A DNA stretch of 64,000 nt from Epiperipatus broadwayi (GCA_028023455.1 JAQFVV010012397.1:4108888-4172887), one strand, 5' to 3'. Counted from the first letter of the stretch, positions 36,354 through 55,265 are shown. Notes: a model not told the origin generated them from the letters alone. Program-made: numbers and translations.

Positions 36354-36829
36354 ATTTATAGGATATTTGGTAAAAATTATATTCTTTTTAATGCAAATTG
36401 AATTCTATCTTCAAATTTAATTTTCAACATAACCATTTTGCATTTCTGGAATGTCATATGTAATTTACAATATTAGCTCTACAATGGTATGTTAATCAAA
36501 AATTCTTACAGTTATAATATAATTGTAATTAACCTTTAAGATACATATGACAATATTAAAACCAACATTATCTTACAAAGAAGTTTCTTTAATGCCTAAT
36601 AAACTGTTTAGCTTGTGCAACAATTAACTGCATGAAAAACACACAACATCAACTAATTTTACATATATTTCTTTTTTGCTAATGATCACAGAAGTCAATA
36701 TTTGAGAATCACTTTTTCATCATCACTCTTTCCTGCCTATATTAATTATCTTTCAACTTAATCTTAATCTCAGTTACCAAAAACCTTTATAATATCTTTA
36801 ATAATTAATATACATAATATATATTTAAA

Positions 36830-37045
36830 CAAGCAAAACTCTCCATACACTATAGTGTGCCAATCAATGCAAACCAGATTAATCAATGAATGCCAGAAAG
36901 GTATGGATTTTATGAGCAAGCCTTCTGGCATCCATTTATTACTCTGGCTGGCACTGAATGGCACTACTGTATGGAGAGTTTTGCCTGTTTTAATAACAGT
37001 TATGAGCAAGCATAAGAAATAGTCATCATGTGATGTTTAGTGGTT
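36830..37045. repeat. foldback relative of the 460-bp family
   Basis: AAAACTCTCCATACACTA is mirrored by TACTGTATGGAGAGTTTT, with GCCAGAAAGG.../GCCTTCTGGC nearer the centre. The right half equals the head of the 460-bp units at 55.7-57.9 kb (GCCAGAAGG, GGTGGCACTACTGTATGGAG), and the end ATGTGATGTTTAGTGG is shared too. Confidence 0.7.
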
Positions 37046-37342
37046 TAATAATATATATTTACTGGCACTCTAGAAAAGGCTTTTTAATGATCTATTTAAA
37101 GGGAATTGTGACTCTCCATTATTAAAAAAACATGAGTATCAATTACCACTCCTAATTGGGAATCAATTATTTATTTATAAATGTTTACATTAACAGGAGT
37201 TCTCTACCAGAAAACCTTTCCTTTTACTGTTATCCAATATTCCTTCTAGGCAATCTTTAAACACATCTTGCAGAAATATGAATTCATTTCTTGACAACAT
37301 CATTGTGAATGAAATATTTATTGCTATTTTTTAACCCCATAT

Positions 37343-38867
<1,525 letters not shown>

Positions 38868-38937
38868 ATATTGAGAGACTCTAGTGTTATATATATATAT
38901 ATATATACTAGATATAACACTAGAGTCTCACTCAATA
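38868..38937. repeat. (TA)n-centred hairpin
   Basis: TATTGAGAGACTCTAGTGTT and its reverse complement flank TA repeats. The arm core TAGTGTTATA is the same as in the hairpin at 29.75 kb. Confidence 0.85.
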
Positions 38938-38938
38938 T

Positions 38939-38944
38939 TTTATG

Positions 38945-38990
<46 letters not shown>

Positions 38991-38998
38991 TAAAAGCA
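38939..38998. repeat. second (TA)n-centred hairpin
   Basis: TATGCTTTTATA and GCATAAAAGCA enclose about 40 bp of TA, directly after the previous hairpin. Confidence 0.75.
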
Positions 38999-38999
38999 C

Positions 39000-39718
39000 G
39001 AATGAAAGAAATCTTTTGCCTTTAATATATATATTGTCATTATATAAAACCTATTTTGCACGCATATGAAAGCAAGAAAAATCAACTGTTGGGACAATCA
39101 TTCTTAATGTTTGAAAGAAAAAAAACAAAAGTTGAAATAAAATAATTGTCAAGAATACTGGAAAGAAGTAAGTGTTCTTTATTTTAACATCTCTTGTTAC
39201 AATTTAAGAATAGTAATAACTTTACAAGGTAAAGATAATTAAAACTATTAACTAAAATATTTATTTTTATATTAGATATGCACATATGAATATGCATGTA
39301 ATATGTATATGTTAACATTTAATAATCTGTAATTTGCTAAAATAAAATAATATTTATTAGCTTATAATAATTTGAACATTTGCTATTACTGTGCATGCAC
39401 GTTTGTTTGGTTACATATGTGTTACATAAAATATCTTACTTATATATCTCTAAATGTTATTGTTTGATATTTCAATCTATAGAGTCAAAATAAAAATAAT
39501 TTATTTGTATTACAGAGTAATTTACCAGAACTTTCATTTTTACTATTATAACTAATCAAAAAGATTATTTATCATTATTTTAAGTTATTCCAGTGAAGTC
39601 ATTTAATGATAGAATAGATTAAGGGTGTGTACTTTTACTTGCTCATAGTCTCTAGGGTTGTTGTGATCCCAAAACTAACTCTAAAGACTGAATAGGGAAA
39701 ATATACACTTCTAATATA
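39000..39718. other. unassigned AT-rich region
   Basis: Nothing supportable found. Confidence 0.35.
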
Positions 39719-40560
39719 TTTAACTTGGACTATGATAAAGAGCAAAATAGAAAGATAGAATTTTTAGATCTAGAAATGTCTAGAGAAAATAATTGTTTAA
39801 ACTATAAATTAATTGTCAAATCTATTCAAGAAAAGAGCTGCATTCACATGTACCACTATATTTTTTTACTTTATAAAAAAACTTTACCTAGTTTTAACAG
39901 TGATAAAATCCAAAATATTGAACTATTTACTCAATAACCTTATAAATGTAGGACATGGTAGAAGATACATTTTGTATACATTGAATCAGTTTAACAATAA
40001 AACATACAAAATTAATATAAGTAAAAAAAATTAAAAAAGGATATAATGTTCAATTCAAATTTATTAAAAAATATTTAATAATAAATATAATGTTTCATTT
40101 TAGGTTCCTTCAAATGTAAATCAAATGATTGATGGTTCTAAAAATACTATTCTTAAGATGCAAAAAAGTAATATCATAAATTAAGTTATATGTATTTGAA
40201 AGAAGTCATATATTGGGGGATCAAGATGTATTTTGAAGAAAAAGACTAAAAGAATATCAATCATGTAAAAAAAATGCTAAGAATAATCAGTCCAATACTG
40301 CCTCATTTTTCTTTAATAATAAAAAAAAATCTTGCATTTTTAGATTTGCCTTTAGCCGAAATATATAAGAATATCAAATGAGGTAAGGCATAATAAGAAG
40401 AGAAAAATTAAAGAGGCAATCTTTATAAACCAATTTAAAGACTGTATAATAAAGATACAATTTGTTAATATTGATATACACAGTTCTTGAAAAATCACAT
40501 GATGTCTATTTTTTTGTCCATATTATTTCAGTTGATAATAATTATAACATAATAGAAAAT
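39719..40560 (+). pseudogene. probable Penelope-like reverse transcriptase tail, decayed
   Basis: A plus-strand frame from 39,719 reads LDYDKEQNRKIEFLDLEMSR then NCLNYKLIVKSIQEKSCIHM. This fits the block after the RT palm in Penelope-like elements: a hydrophobic-acidic stretch, xIxFLDxxI, then a YRKPT-like phrase. Further on, out of frame at about 40,035, KKGYNVQFKFIKK resembles the RGYP block that follows. Stops and shifts are frequent. The part 40,380-40,500 (GAATATCAAATGAGG; TTAATATTGATATACACAG) recurs diverged at about 58,590-58,660. Other retroelement classes share similar words, so the assignment is tentative. Confidence 0.42.
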
Positions 40561-40617
40561 GCTTTTGTTTAATTAAGGTACATATATATTTATTATCTAC
40601 CATTATTATACATGTAA

Positions 40618-41349
<732 letters not shown>

Positions 41350-41849
41350 NNNNNNNNNNNNNNNNNNNNNNNNNNNNNNNNNNNNNNNNNNNNNNNNNNN
41401 NNNNNNNNNNNNNNNNNNNNNNNNNNNNNNNNNNNNNNNNNNNNNNNNNNNNNNNNNNNNNNNNNNNNNNNNNNNNNNNNNNNNNNNNNNNNNNNNNNNN
41501 NNNNNNNNNNNNNNNNNNNNNNNNNNNNNNNNNNNNNNNNNNNNNNNNNNNNNNNNNNNNNNNNNNNNNNNNNNNNNNNNNNNNNNNNNNNNNNNNNNNN
41601 NNNNNNNNNNNNNNNNNNNNNNNNNNNNNNNNNNNNNNNNNNNNNNNNNNNNNNNNNNNNNNNNNNNNNNNNNNNNNNNNNNNNNNNNNNNNNNNNNNNN
41701 NNNNNNNNNNNNNNNNNNNNNNNNNNNNNNNNNNNNNNNNNNNNNNNNNNNNNNNNNNNNNNNNNNNNNNNNNNNNNNNNNNNNNNNNNNNNNNNNNNNN
41801 NNNNNNNNNNNNNNNNNNNNNNNNNNNNNNNNNNNNNNNNNNNNNNNNN
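41350..41849. other. assembly gap, 500 N
   Basis: Exactly 500 undetermined bases, a round number that suggests a placeholder of unknown true length. It lies between an X-type LTR and the leader of an LTR-C element. Confidence 0.99.
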
Positions 41850-41920
41850 AAATGTACTGGGCGTCTACAGGGTAAGATATTTAATTAATTGCTGCCCCAA
41901 ATGTTTGGGTTGCCAAAATA
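41850..41920 (-). mobile_element. leader and primer-binding site of an LTR-C element
   Basis: Homologous to 10,250-10,323 of the Ty3 element (TCTACAGGGT, then CCCCAAATGTTTGGG). On the minus strand TGGCAACCCAAACATTTGGG follows closely after the LTR end ...CCGTTACA. Confidence 0.55.
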
Positions 41921-45464
<3,544 letters not shown>

Positions 45465-47882
45465 TGTAATGGAATGTACTTGCTGCGTTCCATTTAAATT
45501 AAAGAAAGGCTCCAAACATTGGGAAAGCCAAATGTAATGGAAACTATATGATATGTATATAAACATATCATGCTGACCACATTGTCATGTCAAATATAAT
45601 GGAAAATATCTTTATTATACCAATCACTAGTTAACTAGGTCACACAGTTTGTGGTGCCAAATGTAATGGACAATATATCAAACATATTATAAATCAAATG
45701 TAATGCAATGTCAATATGTTAGAAGAAAATAATGTTTCAAACATTGGATGAAAAATGTAATGGAATATATGTAATCTAAATAAATCCAATTGTTAAGAAA
45801 GCCTAATGTAATAGATTGTATGATTTAAATGAAGAAAGACAAAATTATCCCCATTATATTTAAATAAATTGTTTATATGCCCTTCCAACTAGCTATACAT
45901 GAAATAAATTTAAAATCATATAGAGCAATGAGATCTATCCTTATAATTTATTTTCAAGGTTGATATGACTAACTAATCAAATATATATCAGAAACAAAGG
46001 GAATTCTATTAAATCCAATATACACATCTATTATGTAAATTTATGTATATCTAAACATATCAATGAATAATAATATGTGTAAGTGGCCTAAAGACTAAAC
46101 AATAAGTGAAATATGAAGTTATCCTGTATTAAATTGTGAATTCAATTAATTTCATAATGACTCTGGCATTAAAAGAAAAATAAGAATAAAATATTAATAC
46201 GCTTTCTAATAAATTACAAAGGCATTATCTATAAAACAAATAGTACATCCTTTATTTTTATATTATGATTTAATTTTAGGTAGTATCAATGTTTTAAATA
46301 AGTTTTAAATACAAACCCAAATAATAAATATACATATATACTTACAATAAGTATATATATTAAATAGATAAAGACATATCTGTGCTTAACAAGTAGGTAT
46401 TAATATAAATACAAATCCATATTTATATTTTTCAGATATTCAAAAAAAAAAAAATAAAAAAAAAATTATATACAGCAAATATATATAAATTATTGTTTTG
46501 GTCTGCATAAGAATTATTATATGAAGTTAAAAAAATGGAAATACATAAATTAATAATAAAACAATTTTTATAATAAAAATTTGCGAATATAAATTTACTT
46601 ATTAAAATATACATAACAACTCATATGCAACCCAAACTTATAAGCCATACTTTAAGATTTTAAATTACTTAAGTGTTAATTTTGACACCTGTTAAACGTT
46701 TATTGCTGTTAGAAAACAAGACGCTTGAATTGAATATTTATAAAAACATTATATTTTTATAATGAAAAATAAAAGTAAACAAAAATATCGATCTCAAAAA
46801 TATATTTATATATCATTTATACATATAAAATTATTTACTACCTTTCAAAGTTCACATATTTATTTTTCTTTCAAAAGTCAACTTATTCCATTGTTTTATT
46901 CCTTTATGCATTTAATATTAGAATGCATTCTAGAGCCAAATTGAATTGAAGAAATGTCATGTTAGAAAAAATTATTAGTTTCCAAATGCACATATATACT
47001 TTATTTTTTCTTTTTAAATTTCTCTCCTTAAAAAAAAATTGACATGTTGAATCCAATGTATTAATCACTTTTAGTTACCTCCAGATTATTATTAGATTGA
47101 CCATTATAGATTCCAAATAGCTATATCAAATTTCGGCTTCAGACACGATGAAATTCATGTGTTGAAGTTTGCTTAGTTTTTCTTTTTAAACTGCCTTGGA
47201 ATAAATGAAAGAAAATGGCACAGCCCCTTGGCTGTGATATATAAATTAGCCAGTCATGTTTATGTATTGATTACAGAAATTTATCTTATTCCACTATTCT
47301 TAAGAATGGCAATTTCAAAGAAACAAAGTACAACAAATTTTTATCTTTTTGTTTGTTTAATCACTATCCTAATAATAATGGCTTCTTTTGGTTGCTGTTG
47401 TTGTTCTCCACATGCCAGCAAATGCTGTTTTAAAAACCATTGTTACATATGTTTTCCTTTAAACAATTAACATTCAAAAAAAATATTAACCATATAAAAA
47501 AAAATATTAAATCGAAAATTTATTTGACAGCTTTTAAAATATATGTATATATACATAAATAATAACATTACATTTTTTTAATAATCACCACAAATAAATA
47601 ATCTTTTATTTATAATCAACAATTTATATGTCTTTATTTATTTATAATAATTAGAACATATAAGTATTACTATTAAACATCTCACCATTAATAATAATAA
47701 TAATAGCTAAATATTCACGATATACCATCAACAAATAAATAAAATAATAACTCCAAACAATAACTATAACTAATAACCATAAACAATAATAATACTTCAT
47801 ATATAAACATCAACTCAAAGAGATTTTTTTAAAATAACAAATGATAATTTTTAAAATATAGATAGACTTATCGATATTTACA
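45465..47882 (-). mobile_element. X-type LTR, complete copy on the minus strand
   Basis: Minus-strand start TGTAAATATCGATAAG at 47,882, end ...CCATTACA at 45,465, then the primer-binding site. 2.4 kb, longer than the 2.0-kb LTRs of element X mainly because its 3' ladder has more or longer TGTAATGGA units (45,465-45,790). Clearly diverged from 14,243-16,252 over its whole length, so this is an older insertion or a subfamily. Confidence 0.8.
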
Positions 47883-50280
47883 ATATATATAAATATATAT
47901 ATATGGTTCTTTGTAAAACTATTTAGATAGGTTAAAATAATAAAGATCATCTTTAAAGTCCATATACTTTACTTTATGTTTTATGGTAATGACTAGTTTA
48001 TCAATGGTTTGTACACCTATAGTACTTGACAACACAGACCACTGATAATAATCATCATTTGTATAATAATCCTAGCATTTTTTATATTTATTATTGTTTA
48101 GCATTTAAGTATGAGGATGAAATATTGATTGCTTTTATAATATTATTCCCTAAGTTTAACATTGGTTAGATAATGATTAGTCTCAAATTTTAGACAGGGT
48201 ATCTCTTTTATATCCAGTTTAAAATTATTAATTCTTGATGATTCTTTGCTCATTTCCTATGCTCAGTAAAAATTGTGATATTTTTGATGATCAATGTTTT
48301 ATTAAATATTTCTTTAATTTTGTTAATCCTCTTTATTTCATCCTATAATTTCACATGATAATAACAAATACAAAAATTGATATTGTTTTTGTTGCTTTGA
48401 GGATATTTTAGATTTGATAAACTCATTTCTACAGTTAGCATTGTTAACTTTGAATCTCAAAAGATTTTTTTAAAAAATTATTTTATTACTGAATATTTTT
48501 CGAATGTGCTATTATTTACTAAAGAGGTATAATGATTTTGTACAACAAACTAATCTCCATTCAATTACAAATTGAAGAAAATTGAATACAAATTGCAGAA
48601 ATTCTTCAAGCAATCCAATTATTAGTTTAGAAACAAACTAGTTAATAAACAAATTATATTCAGAACGTTTATTATCAGACCATCATGGTACTCAAACCCA
48701 ATTACTTGGAATGTAAAGGATTAAAGCAGTGAATGCTACTAATTAGAAATTCTCAATATAGATACATGGTAAACAAATCCTATCAATCAGAATAAGGACT
48801 GTGAAATAAGACAATTAAAAATGGAATGTTAGGATTGCATCATGGTGAGTCGAGTCTTCTGTTACTGATTTCCATTCTGGTTGAATTTAGTTATCACAAA
48901 CATTATTAAACTAATGCTGAAAACAAATTAGTAATATTAGACTCAAAGTTTGAAGCAAATTAATAAGCCCAATTTGTTATGTATACTATTATTTTTTATT
49001 GATAAAGAAATAGTTAAAGATACTTCATTGTTTTCACATCAGTCTTTTAAATAAAAGAAAAAGGTTATTTTTCCTTCTTTTTTTCTGAATATGAATTATT
49101 ATATAGCAACAATAAAACTTGATAAATAACACTGGAATTTAATAAGAAATGTGGATTTTTTTTAGTTAACCCAATAATGCTCTGTAAATATTGCATTTTA
49201 ATTTGTCTAAGATCAAACTGACATTCTGGCTTAAATATTAAGCATAAAATCTTAAACCCATAATAATTTAAGATTTAAAATAATTATTTTGTTGGGTATC
49301 TATCATTGATCATAGTTATAAAGTTTTGTTTTGGAAGACGTTAGAATGGACATTTATGTGCAATTAATTCTTCAAACAGTCTGCAAATAGAGCATATTAT
49401 TCAAAATAAACTGGAAAGATTCACAATTTCAAAAGTTGAAAGCTTTATTTTTACTTAAACATAACTTTTTTCTTAATCGAATAGCTAAAGTTATTTTATA
49501 GGAAGTGTAAAATTTGATAGATTTTTAAGTGCATAAATTTATTTTAAAATAAGGTGCGAAAAACAAAACTTCTCCGTCCACTCTAAACATTACCAGACTT
49601 GTTTACTTTCCGTCTTACTCGTCTTTAAATGCTTCTTTACATTTGAAGATGATTATTTATTGAATAAATTCACTTTAAAAAAAGTGAATTATTTGCATTT
49701 CACTTTAAAAAGTTTTATTATTTTTTTCCTGATCTATCTAAGTTATCTGTTTGAAAGCAAATAACATTTATTTATAATAAAAAAATGCAAGCCTATATAA
49801 AAACTATTTTTTGCTTCAAAAACAAGTACATTTTAAAAATTGACTGGAAAATAGTCATTTTAAGTATTTCGAATAAAAAATTGCATAAAGCACGTTTAAA
49901 AACGGGAATTCTTTTTGGATTTTAATATGTATAGAATTCCCATTTTAAAACTCAGTTTTGTTATTTTAAATGTACAGCTAAGCCCCGTTAGGTTCTCTTA
50001 TTAATATTTAAAATTTCATTTTATTTTAAGAATATAAAAAGTTTATTAAACAAATACCGATTTTCATATATAAAGAAGAATACACTACATGTTTTACAAC
50101 GAAATCTGACTATTGTTGTAAGCTAGACACTAATATTATATCCGTATAAAAGTGAAAATTTACGACAATGTATATGCTGTATACTTTTTAGAATATATTG
50201 TCTTTAACAGCCATTCCAGAAAAGAAAAAGCAAAAAAAAAACAAAAAGTTAAATTTGCGTTGCATGAAAGATAAATAAGT
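47883..50280. other. unassigned AT-rich region
   Basis: Contains only small hairpins (49,664-49,693, AATTCACTTT/AAAGTGAATT; 49,897-49,947, AAAACGGGAATTCT/AGAATTCCCATTTT). A possible B-box remnant is seen at about 48,690-48,700. No gene. Confidence 0.35.
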
Positions 50281-50789
50281 ACCGATTTAGTTTGCGCTCA
50301 TGGCCATTTTGAAATCTAAAGACTAGCCAAAACCATCACTGACACATCCAACCGATAAATGATATATTGAATAAAAGTACTTTAAATTCATATTTTAAAA
50401 ATTATAAGCAAGTAAAAATAATTTGCTTTATTTCATATAAGCATATAGTATAATCTTTTAGTATTTGGAAATTATAAGCTTGGTGTGATCAGATTCTGAC
50501 ACTTTGCACTGTCATCCACTAGAGAGCCAAGAACTCCAATTGACTGTTTCTGGCTCCTTGTTTTATTTCCTTTTCTCTTAGTTTAGGGAATTAAGTTTCT
50601 CTAAAACTATTCCTATTTAAAAGATGAGTTTCTTAACTCTCTTTTTATATACAAGTTATGTCAACATATTATCACAAGTAAGAATAATTTTAACCTTTAT
50701 AAAAACGCTGTGCAAATTATATGGCAGCCATTGAAATTTCAAAAGATTTCTACAGTAATTTTACCTTTTAATGAAAATTCTTCATTTCA

Positions 50790-50935
50790 CTCAGTTTTAC
50801 TGAGTGAGTGAGGGGCCTGGCTGTCAAAAGGGTCCCCAAGAGCCTAAATCCTACTTCTTTTGAGGGTGGTTGGGATGGGAGCACTGTGGGGTTCGATTCC
50901 AATGTTGGTTTTCTCATTCACAAGAAAGGAAAAAT
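50790..50935 (+). repeat. tRNA-derived SINE head with perfect B box
   Basis: GGTTCGATTCC at 50,890-50,900 is a perfect B box. A GGCCTGGCTGTCAAAAGGG segment about 75 bp upstream could be a decayed A box. It lies inside the inverted-repeat element. Confidence 0.5.
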
Positions 50936-50937
50936 AA

Positions 50938-52030
50938 TGTTATTTATAGCAGTTTTTTTAGCGTTATTCTCATAAATGATTTTACCCATGTATTGTTATA
51001 AAGGAAGCTGCAGTTTGGCCTAATGGTTAGAATTGCATGTGAGTCACCTTACATATTTCTATTATTTCCAATGTTGTTATTGATATTATCTTAAGTATTT
51101 TCTTATTCCACAATGTATCTACCACAAATTGGATTTCTCAATATTGTAATCTTAAAATGCTATTCCTATTTGAACTCCAGACTTTATGAATAATTCCTAA
51201 TTGTAACATAGGTTTAATTTTAATAGTTAATCATCTCGTGAACTAATGCTTTGAGTTTTCACAAGTTGGTCAAATTTTGAAAACACTATGGACAGGAAAT
51301 ACAATGTATCATTTTAAATCTCTATACTACACTAATGTAAATCAATGTTTACCTTGTAAAACATTTGATGCTCAATAAAGTTTAATCCTATTTTTTTTTT
51401 TTTTTTAAAAAAATGTTATTTATAGTAGTTTTTAAGCATTATTCTATGATTTTATCAATGTATTGTTGCAAAGTAAGCTACAGTTTGGCCTAATGGTTAT
51501 AATTGCAAGCGAGTCATCTTATTTATTTCTATTGTTTCCAATATTATTGCATAGGGTTGGCCTTTCTCATGATGGATTAGAATAAATTTCAGAAGAGACT
51601 TTTTAAAGCTTGGTTTCTTTTTCCTTGTTCTTCATAATTCTTCCAAAGCATTCTGAATTGCTCCCCTGTAAGGATATTCGAGGCCATTTTGGAGAACTGA
51701 ACAGTAAATTGATTTAGCCTATATTTTATATTATCACAAGTGTTTTCCTATTTCTCAATTTATCTACTGCAAATTGGATTTTTCAATATCATACACTCAG
51801 AGAATTATTCATATTTGAGCTCTAGACTATATGAATAATTCCTAATTGTAACATAGGTTTATTTTTAATAGTTAATCATCTCATGGACTCGTGCTTTGAG
51901 TCTTCTCAAGTTGATCAATTTTGGAAATGCTATGGATACAATGTATCATTTTAAATCTCCATATTACACTATGTAAATCAATATTTACCTTGTAAAACAT
52001 TTTATGCTCAATAAAATTTAATCTATTTAA
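50938..52030 (+). repeat. two direct copies of a SINE-like unit
   Basis: 50,938-51,392 and 51,413-52,030 share order and sequence: TGTTATTTATAG, then TTTGGCCTAATGGTTA (A box and D arm, at about 51,016 and 51,484), later CCTAATTGTAACATAGGTTT and GCTCAATAAA. The second copy has an extra 160 bp (about 51,550-51,715). A poly(T) run joins them. Neither copy has a B box. Confidence 0.7.
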
Positions 52031-52236
52031 ATGATGCATGATATTTACTGAGGGGGGCGGGAGGTAAATTAAAAAAAACACAATAAATTAAAGCATATTA
52101 TTTTTACTAGCTTGTAATTTCTAAAATATGAATTTAAAGTACTTTTATTTAATATTTAAGTCATTTATCAGTTGGATGTGTCAGTAGTGGTTTTTATATT
52201 TCAAAATGGCCATGAGTGCAAACTAAATCAGAACCC

Positions 52237-53784
52237 ATAAATATCATACTGGTTTTTAAAATGTTTGTATATATAAGAACATTGATTATACAGACAACTT
52301 ATGAAAAATAAATATTATACATGTTCTAATTTGTTTACCTAATATAATAGCAATGCTTTTTAAAACTTTGTCACAAACTTTTCTTCCTGAAAGGCTTCAA
52401 CACAATGTCTAATTATAGTTTTCCATTTCCCAATAAAAACAACTAATATTGATCCTCTTCAAAACATTTTTTAAAATAATTTTTATAATATAATTAGGAT
52501 ATGCTTTTTCAATAAAAAACTGTTTTTATGTTCTCCATAAAACATTTTTTAAAATAACTGTTACTATTCATTTACTTTCCATATTCAATTCAATGAAGAC
52601 GTGTTCTTATAATATTAATTTAAATAATAACATCTAACAAGTGAAAGAACATCCCAAATGATCTTATAATATTACCATCTTTATTGAATATTATGAATAA
52701 TCATTAACTATTTTTTTCAGACTTATTCTATTATACTCTTAGGAAGACATTACCACACAGTTGCACAATAGCTTTGGTAGGATAATAGTTCCATGTATAA
52801 ATAATTTAGAATATCACTGTGATTAAATATCTTTTAACATGTTAAAATTAGCAGTAGAATATTGGAATCTGGATTAATTTTATTTAAATTGGTTTATATT
52901 CTCAATATGAGAACCAGCCAAATTAAAATTTGATTTTTTTTCATCACTGCTTAAGAAAGCCCTTGTAATTCAAAGTTGTTATTAAATTGTATACAAAACT
53001 TCTGCAGCATTATATAGATTATTTTTGAATACTAAAACTAACATAATCTCCAGTATATTGTAAATATAGAAACCAAGAAAATGAAGTTTTTGTTTTTGGT
53101 TTTAACTACTTTCAATTAAAATCTTACTATTAATCCTCTATTTGATCTTGCTTCATGAAGTAACCTGTATCAATAAAAATGGAAAACAAAATTGGGTTTA
53201 TCAATAAAAATGGAAAACAAAATTGGGTTTATCATAGATCCCTATTTGACACCAATTATCATTATTGCTTTTTTCAGATCATAATATAGAAGCTCCTTCA
53301 GTATGGAAATAACTAGTTTCAAACATTGACACAATCCACTTTGATTATATAAGTAAAAAATAATACAAAATTTAAAAAAGTATTTTAATTCTATTTTTAC
53401 TCATCATACTTTTTTTTACAACAAAATTTATATCTAATGTGCTGTTTGAATGACAGGCTTCTTGCTATCCATCCTGAAAAGAAGAAAACAATAAAATGTG
53501 AAAATAATATTTTCATTAGAAAACAAGACTTTATTTTTAGTTAATGACATAATATTATGGAAGACATTCACAATGTAGAGAGGATGGTCCTGGGTTTCAA
53601 ATTAAAAAATAAACCCAGACTAAATAATTTTGTCAATCATATAATACTTAAGTGCCACGTATAATTTCTACATGGTAATCTACTATTTATTGTCAAAACC
53701 CAACAAAATTAGATATAATAAACACCTCCACACTTCCCCAATTCTTTTCAAATTCATATAAATAAAGATATAATAAAAGACAAA
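52237..53784. other. unassigned AT-rich region
   Basis: The only structure is a perfect tandem duplication of about 31 bp at 53,169-53,230 (ATCAATAAAAATGGAAAAC start). No gene. Confidence 0.4.
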
Positions 53785-53860
53785 TGACACCTAAGATGCA
53801 TTTCATGCTGAACCAGCACTCATCAGTTGGCCCATCAGTTGGCCCAGGTCACTATCTCTC
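53785..53860 (-). repeat. fragment of the SINE-like repeat of 23-33 kb
   Basis: TTTCATGCTGAACCAGCACT and CATCAGTTGGCCC (the latter doubled) match the inner parts of the copies at 23.3, 24.6, 32.2 and 32.9 kb. Confidence 0.55.
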
Positions 53861-54560
53861 ATATATATCTCTATTATATGCAAAGTATTTATCTAGAGTA
53901 AATTGTTACATTTTCATTTACCATTGTCAAACTTCCTCCACTCACAGCTTTGACGCCATCCATTTCAGATAAATACACTAATGATTATTATTAATCATTT
54001 TCGAAACTAGAGATTATCTCTAGCACAGATATAAACTTTAAATTTCAGTTAAAGATTAATATATTTGATTTTTTTTTTTTTAAATTTACACACACGGAGT
54101 TATTCACCTTTCTCTGTCCCGTATGTAATTACTTCCATTAAGAATTGAGGATATAATAAAATCAAAAATAGATATTTTTTTATATGTAAAATATAACACA
54201 ACAATAAGATAACTAATTTATATACCATATAATAACAATAAGGTAATTGTACTTTAGGATATTTATAATTTTTATAGTAATTCACATTTTAAATTTTCTG
54301 GTTTCATATTGATTATTATTCAAATACACATTAAATATATAAATAATAAAAATTAAACTAATCAATAAAAATAAATTAATTACGTGAAATTCAGAATTAA
54401 ACAAAACTAGGCATTTTTAAAAAAAAAAAACTAAAAACTCTTTACACATCAAATCAGTTTCACTATCAAGACAGACTTAGCAAATGCAAAGGAATGTAAA
54501 CATAACAATATAAGCTGAATACATTTCCCTTAATTCTCAATTACATCCAAAATATCTTCG
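53861..54560. other. unassigned AT-rich region
   Basis: Nothing supportable found. Confidence 0.35.
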
Positions 54561-54564
54561 ATAT

Positions 54565-54890
54565 TAAAAAAAACCTCTTACATAAGTTAATCATTTCATT
54601 ACAATAAATTTTTGTTAATAAATATTATTTAATATTTTTATTTCATTTCTTTTAAAGAAGACAATTTTATCCTGTTCAAACATAACTATATGGCTTTTAT
54701 TTCTTTCACTGATATATAGGACAAGCACAGACCATAAGATAATATTTGAGCAGGCTAAGGTTGTCTTCCTTGAAAGAAATTAAATAAAAAGAAAAATTAA
54801 AAAAAATTTATTATTAAAAATTTATTGTTCTGAAACAATTAACTTATGTAAGAATTCTTTTAATATTGAAAGTATTTTGAGATATAACTG
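54565..54890. pseudogene. second palindromic Penelope-like 3' end
   Basis: 54,722-54,890 matches 34,720-34,855 (GGCTAAGGTTGTCTTCCTTG; TCTTTTAATATTGAAAG), but with stops, and 54,565-54,708 is its inverted, more diverged partner. Same head-to-head arrangement as at 34.2-35.0 kb. Confidence 0.5.
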
Positions 54891-55265
54891 AGAATTATGG
54901 CAAATGTATTTAGTATATATTTGTTATTTCATTTGTATTTCTTAGCTCATGAGAAATGTACTTTGGCTATGGAATTGTAAGGTTGTGCATAATGTTTTAG
55001 TTTAAAAAAATTTTTTTGAAAGGTTTTGTTCAATTCTGAATTTAGTATAATTGATTTACATTGTATATGGTATGGTTATCTTTCTTACAGTCCTTCTAAT
55101 AAAACAACATTCAGATAGATTTATGGATGCAATGTTTACAAATTTTACATTACAAATTAGTTTTATCTTTTCTTCCCAGATCTTTATACACTTTTAAATT
55201 TATAGGACATTTAATACTTTATAATACAAAACTAAGACAAAAATTCTTTTTAGGCAGATGTTAGA
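54891..55265. other. unassigned spacer
   Basis: Nothing supportable found. Confidence 0.35.

Larger units (their letters stand above)
50281..52236. mobile_element. 1.96-kb element with about 150-bp terminal inverted repeats
   Basis: 50,281-50,433 (ACCGATTTAGTTTGCGCTCATGGCC...) is the diverged reverse complement of about 52,090-52,236 (...GGCCATGAGTGCAAACTAAATCAG). No transposase lies between, so it is non-autonomous or a palindromic remnant. The interior holds one SINE-like head and two direct copies of a 450-600-bp unit. A clear target duplication was not found. Confidence 0.6.

Noticed and set aside
47228-47470. 80-codon ORF with a hydrophobic stretch and a cysteine-rich tail (FGCCCCSPHASKCC), like a small secreted peptide
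   Set aside because: It lies inside the minus-strand X-type LTR (45,465-47,882); the same DNA is present, with the frame disrupted, in the LTRs at 14.6-14.9 and 20.4-20.7 kb. A chance frame in a repeat.
50880-50905. A functional tRNA gene at the perfect B box GGTTCGATTCC
   Set aside because: No acceptor stem or anticodon arm can be folded around it and the A box is too far away and degenerate; best read as a SINE head.
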